Part shown: in pieces, positions 52,151-60,683 of the stretch
How positions within the stretch are numbered: position 1 is the stretch's first letter
Layout: each line of letters begins with the position of its first letter
Source: Cognatazoarcus halotolerans
GTDB taxonomy: Bacteria > Pseudomonadota > Gammaproteobacteria > Burkholderiales > Rhodocyclaceae
DNA: 64,000 nucleotides
Reading direction: 5' to 3'
Assembly (NCBI RefSeq): GCF_009800965.1
Contig: NZ_WUAF01000010.1
Location: 62,001 to 126,000, forward strand
Translations under genes and position numbers: made by a program
Notes under the pieces: generated by a model
What the model was told of the DNA's origin: nothing
What the model saw: the letters and a program-made list of their open reading frames with translations, nothing else
The model's database searches: none

Positions 52151-53577
52151 CGACGAACAAGGACAAGAACAACAAGGCCGGTAGACACGGAAACCGTGTC
52201 GTGCATGACCGGCAGGGCACAGCCTACGAACTCACTGGAAAGCTCTCCGAAGGCGGCCAGGGCATCGTGTGCCAAACCCAGTTCAATAATGTGCTGGTGA
52301 AGATTGGCAGGCATCCTGCAAATGATCCGCACACCAAAGCATGGTTTGATCACATGCAGTGGGTGAGCCGTCTGCCCCTCGAGGAATTGAGAATTGCACG
52401 TCCGCAGACCCTGATCGTCAGGCCACGGCTGGGCTATGTCATGGAACTGATGGATGGCCTGGTTCCGCTGACACGCCTGCTTGAAGAGTCTATCGCTGCG
52501 ATGCACGACGGGAGGGGCTTGCAGGGCTTCATCGACTCCGGTGGTTTGGCTAAGCGCTTGCGACTACTGGAAGGGTTGTGCAGCACGCTCGCGACGCTGC
52601 ATGGTCGTGGTCTCGCTTACGGTGATCTGTCTCCGGGCAACATCTTCGTCTCACGCTCGAAGGAGCATGCGGAAGTCTGGTTGATCGACTGCGACAACAT
52701 CAGTCTCCTCTCTCGGGAAGGTGGCCAGAAGATCTACACCCCGGGTTATGGTGCGCCGGAGATCTTGCGGGGTGAAAGCGGGATCAACAGTCTCACTGAC
52801 TCTTGGAGCGTCGGCGTGATCGCATTCGAGTTCCTTGCGCTCTTGCACCCACTCAAGGGCGATTTCGTGAATGACGGGGCGTCGGACGATGAAACGTCTG
52901 CACTCATGGGAGGGGTCCCTTGGGTGGACGACTTGGACGACGACTCGAATCGTTCTTCCACAGGCTTGCCCAGGGATCTGGTGCTGACCAAGGAGCTGCA
53001 AGGGCTCTTTCAGCGGTGTTTCGGGGCTGGGCGGGTCGATGCCGGGGCTCGACCTACGTTGGCGGAGTGGCGTGCAGGCTTCGAGGCAGCCGCGGCCATG
53101 TTGATGATCTGTGGCGATGGAGACGGTTGCGGAAGCAGTTTCTACTACAACAGGGCTCGCAAGTGCCCGTTCTGCGACCGCATTCAGGATGAGAGCGCTC
53201 ACCTCCTCATGAGTCACTACGTCTATGCGCCCCTCTCCGAACTGGAGAAGGCGGAATTCGGTGACCAGAGTCCGTGGATTGCGACCGACGAGCGGATGGT
53301 ATGCGGAAGGGAGACCGTGGAGCTCAGAGGCGCACCGGTTGGTTCGGTCCTGTATGCCGAGAGTGCGCCAGTTTGCTCGCTCACCCTCGATGACGCGGGG
53401 TTGCATATCGAGCCAGCACTCGGCAAGCGAGTTGCACTTCAGAGTCAGAGGACAAGGGAGACTCGTATCCTGGATCGAAAGAAAAGGTTGAACGCTGAGA
53501 TCCGCAGAGGGGACTACTACATGCTGCACCTCTCCGACTCCGAGGGGATGCATGACGCCTGGCGTTTCAAATGGTGA
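52147..53577 (+). CDS. Ser/Thr kinase with C-terminal zinc ribbon (TerY-P kinase)
   Basis: The protein has 476 residues. Kinase lobe: glycine loop GKLSEGGQGIVCQTQF near residues 35-50, the LVKIGRHP lysine near 56, catalytic loop YGDLSPGNIFVS near 158-169 (HRD reads YGD) and WLIDCDNISLL near 178-188 (DFG reads DCD). YTPGYGAPEIL near 198 is the activation-segment APE. After the lobe, CGDGDGCGSSFYYN and RKCPFCDRI form a four-Cys Zn ribbon near 320-345, and a small beta-rich domain ends the chain. The changed HRD/DFG motifs are common in this subfamily. Confidence 0.88.
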   Translation: MTTNKDKNNKAGRHGNRVVHDRQGTAYELTGKLSEGGQGIVCQTQFNNVLVKIGRHPANDPHTKAWFDHMQWVSRLPLEELRIARPQTLIVRPRLGYVMELMDGLVPLTRLLEESIAAMHDGRGLQGFIDSGGLAKRLRLLEGLCSTLATLHGRGLAYGDLSPGNIFVSRSKEHAEVWLIDCDNISLLSREGGQKIYTPGYGAPEILRGESGINSLTDSWSVGVIAFEFLALLHPLKGDFVNDGASDDETSALMGGVPWVDDLDDDSNRSSTGLPRDLVLTKELQGLFQRCFGAGRVDAGARPTLAEWRAGFEAAAAMLMICGDGDGCGSSFYYNRARKCPFCDRIQDESAHLLMSHYVYAPLSELEKAEFGDQSPWIATDERMVCGRETVELRGAPVGSVLYAESAPVCSLTLDDAGLHIEPALGKRVALQSQRTRETRILDRKKRLNAEIRRGDYYMLHLSDSEGMHDAWRFKW

Positions 53578-53583
53578 GGGACG

Positions 53584-56500
53584 ATGAGACTCGCTGACTT
53601 CCCCCTGTTCTATCCGGATGTCTACGTCGTCCGAGCCGATGTGTCTGCGCCCAAACTGTTAAATCCGTTGGTTGAGGTTCGGGTATGGCAGGATGATGCC
53701 GGATATGCCTGGCTGGCGCAGGGCAAGGAACTTGTCGAACTGGATCGCAATGCCGGGGGCAAGCGCTTCCTGACGGCGATCGCTCAGAAGAATCTTGTTT
53801 GGATATTGCTTAAGCAATCCGCCGCCGAATTCCATCTGCAGACCGCTTGGCCATCGGAATGGACTCCGCTCGATGAGCCAGTCGAGGTGGCGTTCGACGA
53901 GCAAGCCTTTGATCTCATGGCTCGGACGGTTCCGGACCTCACTGGGGCAGAGCAGGCCCACTATCTTAACTGGTTGAGGGACGAGTTCGTTGTTGACGGC
54001 GATAAGCCGTGGTTCGCCGTTCTGCGCATCCAGGGTGTGCGCAAAGGGGATTGGTCCATACGCGGGCGCACGTGGAGGCTGGACCTGGAGCAGGACAATC
54101 GAGGGCAAGTTTTCGTCCGCCGGCTGAGCAGGACCCAGGCACAACGCGTCGATTGGACCATGGTTGTTGGCGAAATTCGGTTCGTCGAGCACACGGTAGC
54201 GAGTCAACTACTGTCCCCGACAGCCCAAAACCAGCTTCAACAATCGGTACAGAGCTATGGCAGCTACATCGATCTGTGGAAGAAGTACAGCGAGGAGGAA
54301 TGGCAGAGGAGCCTGCAGCAGGCAGCTCAGCTGAACGTGCTGGCCTATTCACGTGCGGAGGAGGCCAGCGACGAGGGCGGCGTCTGGCGGTTCAAGGTTT
54401 CGCCTGCTGACCGAGAGATCTTCAAGAAGGTCTGGAACTCCATCGAGTCGGACACTGGGCTGGAACTCGAGGCGACCGCAGAACACCCTGAGTGGCGGCA
54501 GATTCAGGACGAGGTGAGTGCTATGTCCGCCTCCCAGCGTTTCAGGGGGCGTCCAGACTTCCCTAATCGAAAGCACGACGAGATTCTGATCTCGACGGAC
54601 TTCAGGCGCCCGCCGGAGAGTGGCTATCTGTCCCTTTCGCTGGCGGGTGACCGTACTGTTCAGGAGCGACGCCTGAAGGCGCGGCAGGCAATCGAGAGTG
54701 GCCGCCGACTCCCGCAGCTGCGTTACCTCTTTCAGAACATGCCGCTCCCCTCGGTGCGCGGCCGCACTGAGAAAGCGCTGACCACCCATGCATTGGCGTG
54801 CTTCAAGCATGGAGCGCCAACTCAAAGTCAGGAGAGAGCGATCAAGGCTGCTCTCGAGACCCCTGACATAGCACTCATCATCGGTCCGCCCGGTACGGGC
54901 AAGACGCAGGTCATTGCAGCGCTCGAGCGTCGCCTGTCCGAGTTGGGTGAGAGCGCAAGTCCGCAGCATCAAGTCCTGATCTCGAGCTTCCAACACGATG
55001 CGGTTGAAAATGCGCTCGATCGCACCCGCGTTTATGGCTTGCCTGGAATAAAGGTCGGACAACGGAAAGATGCAGACGGAGTGGATCGCATCGAGCGCTG
55101 GTGCGACGAAACTGCAGAGAAAGTTGAGGCGGAGTTGGCGGGATACGAAGCCGAGCAAAACCACCTCGATCTGCTGCGGCGTGTCCATGCGGGTATCGCC
55201 AAGCTCAAGCATGGCCAGTTCTCAGTCGAACAACGCCGGGAGGAAATGCTGGGGCTAACCACAGGCCTCGACGAGCTTGATCAGAACTTCGGAGTTCGAC
55301 TCGACCCACTGCTGATGGACCAGTGGCGCGAGTACGTCGGTGAGTTACGTGCCACGACGGCGCGTTCGACAAGCCGTGAGCAAGCATCGCTGTTGTTGAG
55401 GAAGATCAGGGCGCTGCGAGTATCGCAAGACAGCTTTGCTGATGACGGCCCCGAGCGGCTGATCGATCTGATCTCCACTGCCGGTTATCTTGGCGGCATC
55501 CCCGAGCCGCTTCTTGCGCGCTTACGCGACTTCGAGGATGTACAGAGTTTGGGCCCGGAGGGTGCTGAACGCTTGCTTGCGTTGCGAGACGAGTTGCTCG
55601 ATAGCCTGCTCGATTACCGGCCGCCCGTGGTCAAGAATCGTATCGACGATCGGGGGCGCAGTTTGCTGATTGCAATAGAGGCCGGCATCGAGGACCGACT
55701 CAAGACGTCCCGCCTTGGTGTGGCGGGCGTGCTGGCACGCTACAGGGACGCCTTCCAGAGTGACCCGATCCGAGTCCGCGAGACTGTTCGCGAATACGCC
55801 ATGGTGGTTGGTGCAACCTGCCAGCAGGCTGCCAGCGTTCATATGGCAAACCTGAAGACACTCACGGAAGTCGGCGATGCAGGGATCAACTTCAACACGG
55901 TGATCATTGATGAGGCCGCGCGGGCCAATCCGCTGGATCTGTTCATCCCGATGTCGATGGCTGCGCGACGCATTGTGCTGGTGGGCGACCACAGGCAGTT
56001 GCCGCACTTGCTCGAGCCAGAGGTTGAAGAGGCAGTCGCGTCCAGTCATGCGTTGAGTGACGAACAACGCGAAGCCTACAAGGAGTCTCTGTTCCAAAGG
56101 CTTTGGAAACAGCTAAAGGGGAGTGGGCGCGTTGTGATGCTGGATACCCAGTTTCGGATGCACCCGGTCCTGGGTGAGTTCGTCAGTCGGGAGTTCTACG
56201 AGCGCGAGGGGTTGGATCCCATTAAACCTGGCCGTAGTGCGGATAGCTTTATGACAGATATCCCCGGGCACCAAGGCAAAGTCTGCTGCTGGATCGATGT
56301 GCCTCACTCCGAAGGGGACGGACAAGAGCGAAAGCCGCACAAGAATCCGAGTTGGATGAGAGCGCTCGAAGCGCGTCGCGTCGCAGAAGAAGCGAAGCGG
56401 CTGCTGGATGGTTGTGGCGATGCGGTAAGCATCGGCGTGATCACGTTCTATAGCGCCCAACGTGATGCGATTTTTAAGGCACTCGAGGCCTTGGATGTGA

Positions 56501-56883
56501 CGAGCCGCAACTCCGAGACGGGTGATTGGCAGATCAATGAGCAGTACCGCAAGACCCGAAGTCATGAGGAGCGGTTCAGGGTTGGTACGGTCGATGCCTT
56601 TCAGGGTAAGGAGTTCGACATTGTTCTACTGTCGGTCGTGCGTTCCAATCGTCAGCCATTGGCAGCGGAGAACGACGCCGACGCCTTCGAGACGCTTTCC
56701 AACCGCAAGTACGGCCACTTGCGGCTAAGCAACCGGATGAACGTTGCGATGAGTCGCCAGCGATCACTGCTAATCGCAATTGGGGACAAGGCGATGGCCG
56801 AGTTCCCCGGTGCGGATAAGGCCGTTCCGGCGATGCATGCCTTCCTAGATCTCTGCAAGGGGAGGCACGGGCATGTTCTCTGA
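53584..56883 (+). CDS. SF1 DNA2/UPF1-like helicase
   Basis: The protein has 1099 residues. The first 400 residues are unlike known domains I can name and may bind nucleic acid or the kinase. Helicase motifs: IIGPPGTGKTQVIAAL near 435-450 (Walker A, with Q-motif QSQERAIKAAL before it), NTVIIDEAARANPLDL near 775 (Walker B), LVGDHRQLPHLLEPE near 800, MLDTQFRMHPVLGEF near 855, VGTVDAFQGKEFDIVLLS near 1000 and RLSNRMNVAMSRQR near 1050. The gene starts 6 bp after the kinase stop. Confidence 0.88.
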   Translation: MRLADFPLFYPDVYVVRADVSAPKLLNPLVEVRVWQDDAGYAWLAQGKELVELDRNAGGKRFLTAIAQKNLVWILLKQSAAEFHLQTAWPSEWTPLDEPVEVAFDEQAFDLMARTVPDLTGAEQAHYLNWLRDEFVVDGDKPWFAVLRIQGVRKGDWSIRGRTWRLDLEQDNRGQVFVRRLSRTQAQRVDWTMVVGEIRFVEHTVASQLLSPTAQNQLQQSVQSYGSYIDLWKKYSEEEWQRSLQQAAQLNVLAYSRAEEASDEGGVWRFKVSPADREIFKKVWNSIESDTGLELEATAEHPEWRQIQDEVSAMSASQRFRGRPDFPNRKHDEILISTDFRRPPESGYLSLSLAGDRTVQERRLKARQAIESGRRLPQLRYLFQNMPLPSVRGRTEKALTTHALACFKHGAPTQSQERAIKAALETPDIALIIGPPGTGKTQVIAALERRLSELGESASPQHQVLISSFQHDAVENALDRTRVYGLPGIKVGQRKDADGVDRIERWCDETAEKVEAELAGYEAEQNHLDLLRRVHAGIAKLKHGQFSVEQRREEMLGLTTGLDELDQNFGVRLDPLLMDQWREYVGELRATTARSTSREQASLLLRKIRALRVSQDSFADDGPERLIDLISTAGYLGGIPEPLLARLRDFEDVQSLGPEGAERLLALRDELLDSLLDYRPPVVKNRIDDRGRSLLIAIEAGIEDRLKTSRLGVAGVLARYRDAFQSDPIRVRETVREYAMVVGATCQQAASVHMANLKTLTEVGDAGINFNTVIIDEAARANPLDLFIPMSMAARRIVLVGDHRQLPHLLEPEVEEAVASSHALSDEQREAYKESLFQRLWKQLKGSGRVVMLDTQFRMHPVLGEFVSREFYEREGLDPIKPGRSADSFMTDIPGHQGKVCCWIDVPHSEGDGQERKPHKNPSWMRALEARRVAEEAKRLLDGCGDAVSIGVITFYSAQRDAIFKALEALDVTSRNSETGDWQINEQYRKTRSHEERFRVGTVDAFQGKEFDIVLLSVVRSNRQPLAAENDADAFETLSNRKYGHLRLSNRMNVAMSRQRSLLIAIGDKAMAEFPGADKAVPAMHAFLDLCKGRHGHVL

Positions 56884-58342
56884 CCGCTACTGTTACGTGC
56901 CGCGGGAACTGAGCCCGATCTCTGGAAAGCGCGAGAACCTCTTCTGGCCCGTTTATGCATGGAGGGTCCTTTATCCCGATGATCGGCAGCAACCGGGTTG
57001 CAACCTGTTTCAGGAGACTTTGCTGGGCTTGATGCGGGCAGGGGTGACCGACGCTGCGAAGCTCGCAGAACTGATGGCAATTGATCTTGAGCTGGTTCGC
57101 TTCATCATTGCGTCACAGCTTCAGCCCAATGGTTGGCTCGACCACCGTAACAAGGTGATGCCAGATGGTGAGAGGCTGTTGGACCAGGCAGAGGACCGCA
57201 GACTCAACCTAAGGGTGGGCTACGCATTCCAGGATGCAATCGGTGGCAAGTTGTTGCCTCGGTTCTCCACCGAACTTCACGAAATTCAGCCTGGCGGGAC
57301 TGACCAGAACAACCGTCCCGTGTTCGTTCTCGATCGAAACACGGGCCGATCGGAGAAACCGTTTCTTCTTCAGGCCAAAGCACCCGCGAAAGCTGACGTT
57401 CAAGGTTTGATGGCGGCTTACAGGCAATATCGCCACGAGCTTGCGCATGCTCGCCGTGGCTCTGAAACGGTCGGATTCGATGTGACTATCCGAACACTCG
57501 ACTATGTCGATGATCAGCCGCTGAAGCTCTATTTCTGGTGCGAACTGTATCGCGACGAGAACGGTCCGCAGCGCTGGTTGATCAGCGACCCCTTCCGGCT
57601 TCGGCCCGCTGTTTCGTGGCTGCGTGAGCCCTTCCTTGACTTGGCGAAGGGCAGTGCTGAATTGACGCGCCGCATGCAGCGTTTGCTGCCCGATATGTCT
57701 GCAGATGGCCTTTCAGTGGATGAGTGGTTTGAGCGGCTCGCCGAGCATGCGGACTTCGAAGTCGAATCCAAATATCCCTTCCTGAAGAGCCGGGCACCCC
57801 TTGTTCGCGAGCATTTGCTGAGGGTTCTACGCCAGAGGGCGAAGATAGAGGAAGCGCAAGGACGTATCCATCCAGAGGATCTGGGCGCCTTGATGACTGA
57901 GTCGGCCAGTCTGATCGAAGCTGTCCTCAAATGGTTGTTGGAGGAGTGGCCGGTCGAGCCTTGTTGGCCAAAGAAGGGTAACTGGACTCCCGCAGAAGCC
58001 TTGAATGAACTCCGTGCTCTCTCGATACAGGCAATCGATGACGAGCTCGCCCAAGCTCTGGCTGGGCAGCCACGAGGTTTCGTTGCGAAGGCCATGACCC
58101 ACCGCGATCGGCCTATGAAAGCGCTGCTTGCCGGCGTGTTATTCGCTGCAAACGCGCGGGATGATCACCCGGTTCATCGATTGAGCACCGATCAACTGCA
58201 GCTTCCTCAACTGCCTAGGCTTGCGGATTACCGAAACAAGGTCGGTGGCCATGCGTCGGGAGAGCGCCCGGATAAGGGCACTACCCTGGAGTATTCGGAA
58301 TTCGCGATCGAGTGGATGCGACTTTTTGAAAGCTGGTATTGA
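56873..58342 (+). CDS. Uncharacterised protein with winged-helix-like N-part and HEPN-like RNxxxxH motif
   Basis: The protein has 489 residues; it overlaps the helicase gene by 11 bp and has GGGAGG before the ATG. Residues about 45-95 (LLGLMRAGVTDAAKLAELM, then VRFIIASQLQPNGWLD) look like a winged helix. The middle has LLQAKAPAKADVQGLMAAYRQYRHEL and DPFRLRPAVSWLREPF. The C-terminal 160 residues are helical and contain LADYRNKVGGHASGE near residue 455, matching the R-X4-6-H motif of HEPN RNases. I know no name for the family. A ribonuclease effector is a reasonable hypothesis. Confidence 0.75.
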   Translation: MFSDRYCYVPRELSPISGKRENLFWPVYAWRVLYPDDRQQPGCNLFQETLLGLMRAGVTDAAKLAELMAIDLELVRFIIASQLQPNGWLDHRNKVMPDGERLLDQAEDRRLNLRVGYAFQDAIGGKLLPRFSTELHEIQPGGTDQNNRPVFVLDRNTGRSEKPFLLQAKAPAKADVQGLMAAYRQYRHELAHARRGSETVGFDVTIRTLDYVDDQPLKLYFWCELYRDENGPQRWLISDPFRLRPAVSWLREPFLDLAKGSAELTRRMQRLLPDMSADGLSVDEWFERLAEHADFEVESKYPFLKSRAPLVREHLLRVLRQRAKIEEAQGRIHPEDLGALMTESASLIEAVLKWLLEEWPVEPCWPKKGNWTPAEALNELRALSIQAIDDELAQALAGQPRGFVAKAMTHRDRPMKALLAGVLFAANARDDHPVHRLSTDQLQLPQLPRLADYRNKVGGHASGERPDKGTTLEYSEFAIEWMRLFESWY

Positions 58343-58343
58343 T

Positions 58344-60683
58344 ATGTCGAAAAAGAAAAAAGGTAACGGAGCGCTTCTGAATACAGGCAACCACAACGGA
58401 GCAAAGGCGTCTCCGCTACTTGGTGGGATGTTCTCTAACGCTGGCGTCGTTCAGGCGGCCGTGCCCCTGGCGTCGGCTGAAATCTTGATGGCAAAGCTCG
58501 ATGCTGAGGGGACGCCAGAGCAGCGTGCAAAGGTCGAGCTGGAACTGCGCGAGCAGCTTAAGGCCGAGGTCGCCAAGCTGCAGAGCGATCGGGAAGAGCT
58601 CGAATCATTACGTGCCTCTGTCGATGCGGAAATGGAGGCGCTGAAGTACAGAGTAGATGCGTTCGAGACCGAGAACGAAGAGGCCAAGCGTCGCGTTGAA
58701 GGTCTGGCCGCGAGAGAAGCCACTCTGCTGTGTAAGGAGCATGAACTCGAGGTACGCGAACTCAATGCGCGCAGCGGATTCTCCAAGCAGCGAGAGGAGG
58801 ACTTGAAGGCGCTGAGATCAGAGATTGATGCGCTTGAGCTACGAAAGCTGGCAATTGGCGGCGAACTTGAGCGTGAGCGCTATGAGGCGCGGAGCCGGAT
58901 CCAGCAGGAGCTAGAGCTTGGACTCGCGGCCATCAAGTCCAGAGAGGAGGAACTCGATGGCCGGCAGCTTGAACTCGATCGCCGAGCCACCGAGTTGGAG
59001 TCAAAGGAGCGCAAGGTCGCAGTAGCACAGCGAAGTCGAGAAGACGCTCTTAGGGCATTGCGCAAGGAGGTGGAGGCTGAATTCGCTGACCAGATCACCC
59101 GGCGAGATGCGGAGATCGTTCGCTATCAAGGCCAGGTTGAGCGTATGCGGCGAAGCTTGAGTGAGGAGCGTGAGCGTCTCGATGGGTACGAAGAACTGAT
59201 TGAAGTTCTTGATGGGCGAGAACCCGCTATTTTGCGTGAGGAGCTTGAGGATCTGCGGCAGGCAAACAGAGCGCTCAAGTCTAGACTCGGGGCGCTTGAG
59301 GCGGCTGAATCTATCGGCGAGCTCGAGCGTGTGAAGGAAGAGTTGGACGCTGCCCGCGATCAGAACAGGGACCTGAGGCAAGAGCTCGAGGAGCGCAAAG
59401 TTTCTGCGCACCAGCAACAGTTGGCCGTGCTTGAGCGGGAGCAGTGGACGCAGGAAAAGCGAGTGCTTGAGCGAACCAAGCAGCTCCTGGACGGGCATAT
59501 TCGTGATCTTGAGTCCCGCATTTCCAACCTCGTGGATTCCCAGCAGGCAGATGTTGCCTTCCCTGAGCTGGTGAAGATGGATGGGGGTTCATATCAGATA
59601 GCGCGGCCGGTTGACGGTGTTGAGAGTCTCACGACTTTCACCGAAGAACTGCAGCATCGAATCGCTGTTGCGGATTCCGGCAAGGAGCTCTTCTTCCGCC
59701 TCGAAGATCTTCAGCTTTTCGTCGGCGGCCTCGCGATGAGCCAACTGCATGTCTTCCAGGGCATCAGCGGCACGGGCAAGACCAGCCTAGCCAAGGCGTT
59801 CGCCAAAGCAGTCGGCGGTGAGTGCCAGGACATCGCAGTGCAGGCTGGTTGGCGAGACCGCAGCGATCTCTTGGGACACTACAACGCATTTGAGAAGCGC
59901 TTCTCCGAAAAGGAGTGCTTGCAGGCGATCTATCGTGCGCGCACACGCTCGGCCGACGATCGGCTGAACATCGTCCTGTTGGACGAGATGAACCTGTCTC
60001 GCCCTGAGCAGTATTTCGCCGATTTCTTGTCTGCGCTTGAAAAGTCGGTGGGCGACCGCTGGATACGGTTGATGGAGAGCGCGCCTCCCAGTCCCCCGCG
60101 CTTGTTGCGCGATGGTAGGGAAATTCAGATTCCCGAGAACCTTTGGTTTATCGGGACGGCGAACCAGGACGAAACCACGAACGAGTTGGCTGACAAGACA
60201 CACGATCGGTCGTTTGTGTTGGAACTCCCGCGGCATGAGAAGCGATTCAGGATCAACCGCAACCTGCCCGCTCGCACTTACTCGTTCAAGTCGCTTCAGG
60301 AAGCATTCTCCGAAGCGCAGGCTGCACTTCGCAAGGAGGTTGCGGACTTGCTTGGTTTCGTCAGCAAGAGCGAGTTGTCGAACGTACTCGACAAGGAGTT
60401 CGGTATTGGCTGGGGCAATCGTTTCGAGCGGCAGGCACTTACCTTCTTGCCGGTCGTGAAGGCCTGTGGTGGAACGTTCGCTGGAGCCCTCGACCATCTG
60501 CTTTCAACTCGAATGTTCCGGGCTGGCAAGGTTGTCGGGCGGTACGACATCTCGAAAGACCAGCTTAAAAACGTAGAGGACGCGCTGCTCCAAGTGTTTC
60601 AGGGAATTGAAAAGGATAGCTTGCCCATACGGTGCGTTAGCGCCTTGGAGCGCGACCGTAAACGGCTGGAGCGCGGTGCGTGA
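58344..60683 (+). CDS. Coiled-coil McrB-like AAA+ ATPase
   Basis: The protein has 779 residues from the ATG one base after the previous stop; the longer open frame starts inside that gene. After a basic start (SKKKKGNG) residues about 55-410 form an uninterrupted Glu/Arg/Leu-rich coiled coil. The AAA+ domain is of McrB type: FQGISGTGKTSLAKAF near 470 (Walker A), NIVLLDEMNLSRPEQYFADF near 543 (Walker B with the MNLSRPE signature) and LWFIGTANQDETTNELADK near 600 (GTxN sensor). True McrB has an N-terminal DNA-binding domain; here the long coiled coil takes its place, so target recognition must lie elsewhere, perhaps in partners. Confidence 0.88.
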   Translation: MSKKKKGNGALLNTGNHNGAKASPLLGGMFSNAGVVQAAVPLASAEILMAKLDAEGTPEQRAKVELELREQLKAEVAKLQSDREELESLRASVDAEMEALKYRVDAFETENEEAKRRVEGLAAREATLLCKEHELEVRELNARSGFSKQREEDLKALRSEIDALELRKLAIGGELERERYEARSRIQQELELGLAAIKSREEELDGRQLELDRRATELESKERKVAVAQRSREDALRALRKEVEAEFADQITRRDAEIVRYQGQVERMRRSLSEERERLDGYEELIEVLDGREPAILREELEDLRQANRALKSRLGALEAAESIGELERVKEELDAARDQNRDLRQELEERKVSAHQQQLAVLEREQWTQEKRVLERTKQLLDGHIRDLESRISNLVDSQQADVAFPELVKMDGGSYQIARPVDGVESLTTFTEELQHRIAVADSGKELFFRLEDLQLFVGGLAMSQLHVFQGISGTGKTSLAKAFAKAVGGECQDIAVQAGWRDRSDLLGHYNAFEKRFSEKECLQAIYRARTRSADDRLNIVLLDEMNLSRPEQYFADFLSALEKSVGDRWIRLMESAPPSPPRLLRDGREIQIPENLWFIGTANQDETTNELADKTHDRSFVLELPRHEKRFRINRNLPARTYSFKSLQEAFSEAQAALRKEVADLLGFVSKSELSNVLDKEFGIGWGNRFERQALTFLPVVKACGGTFAGALDHLLSTRMFRAGKVVGRYDISKDQLKNVEDALLQVFQGIEKDSLPIRCVSALERDRKRLERGA

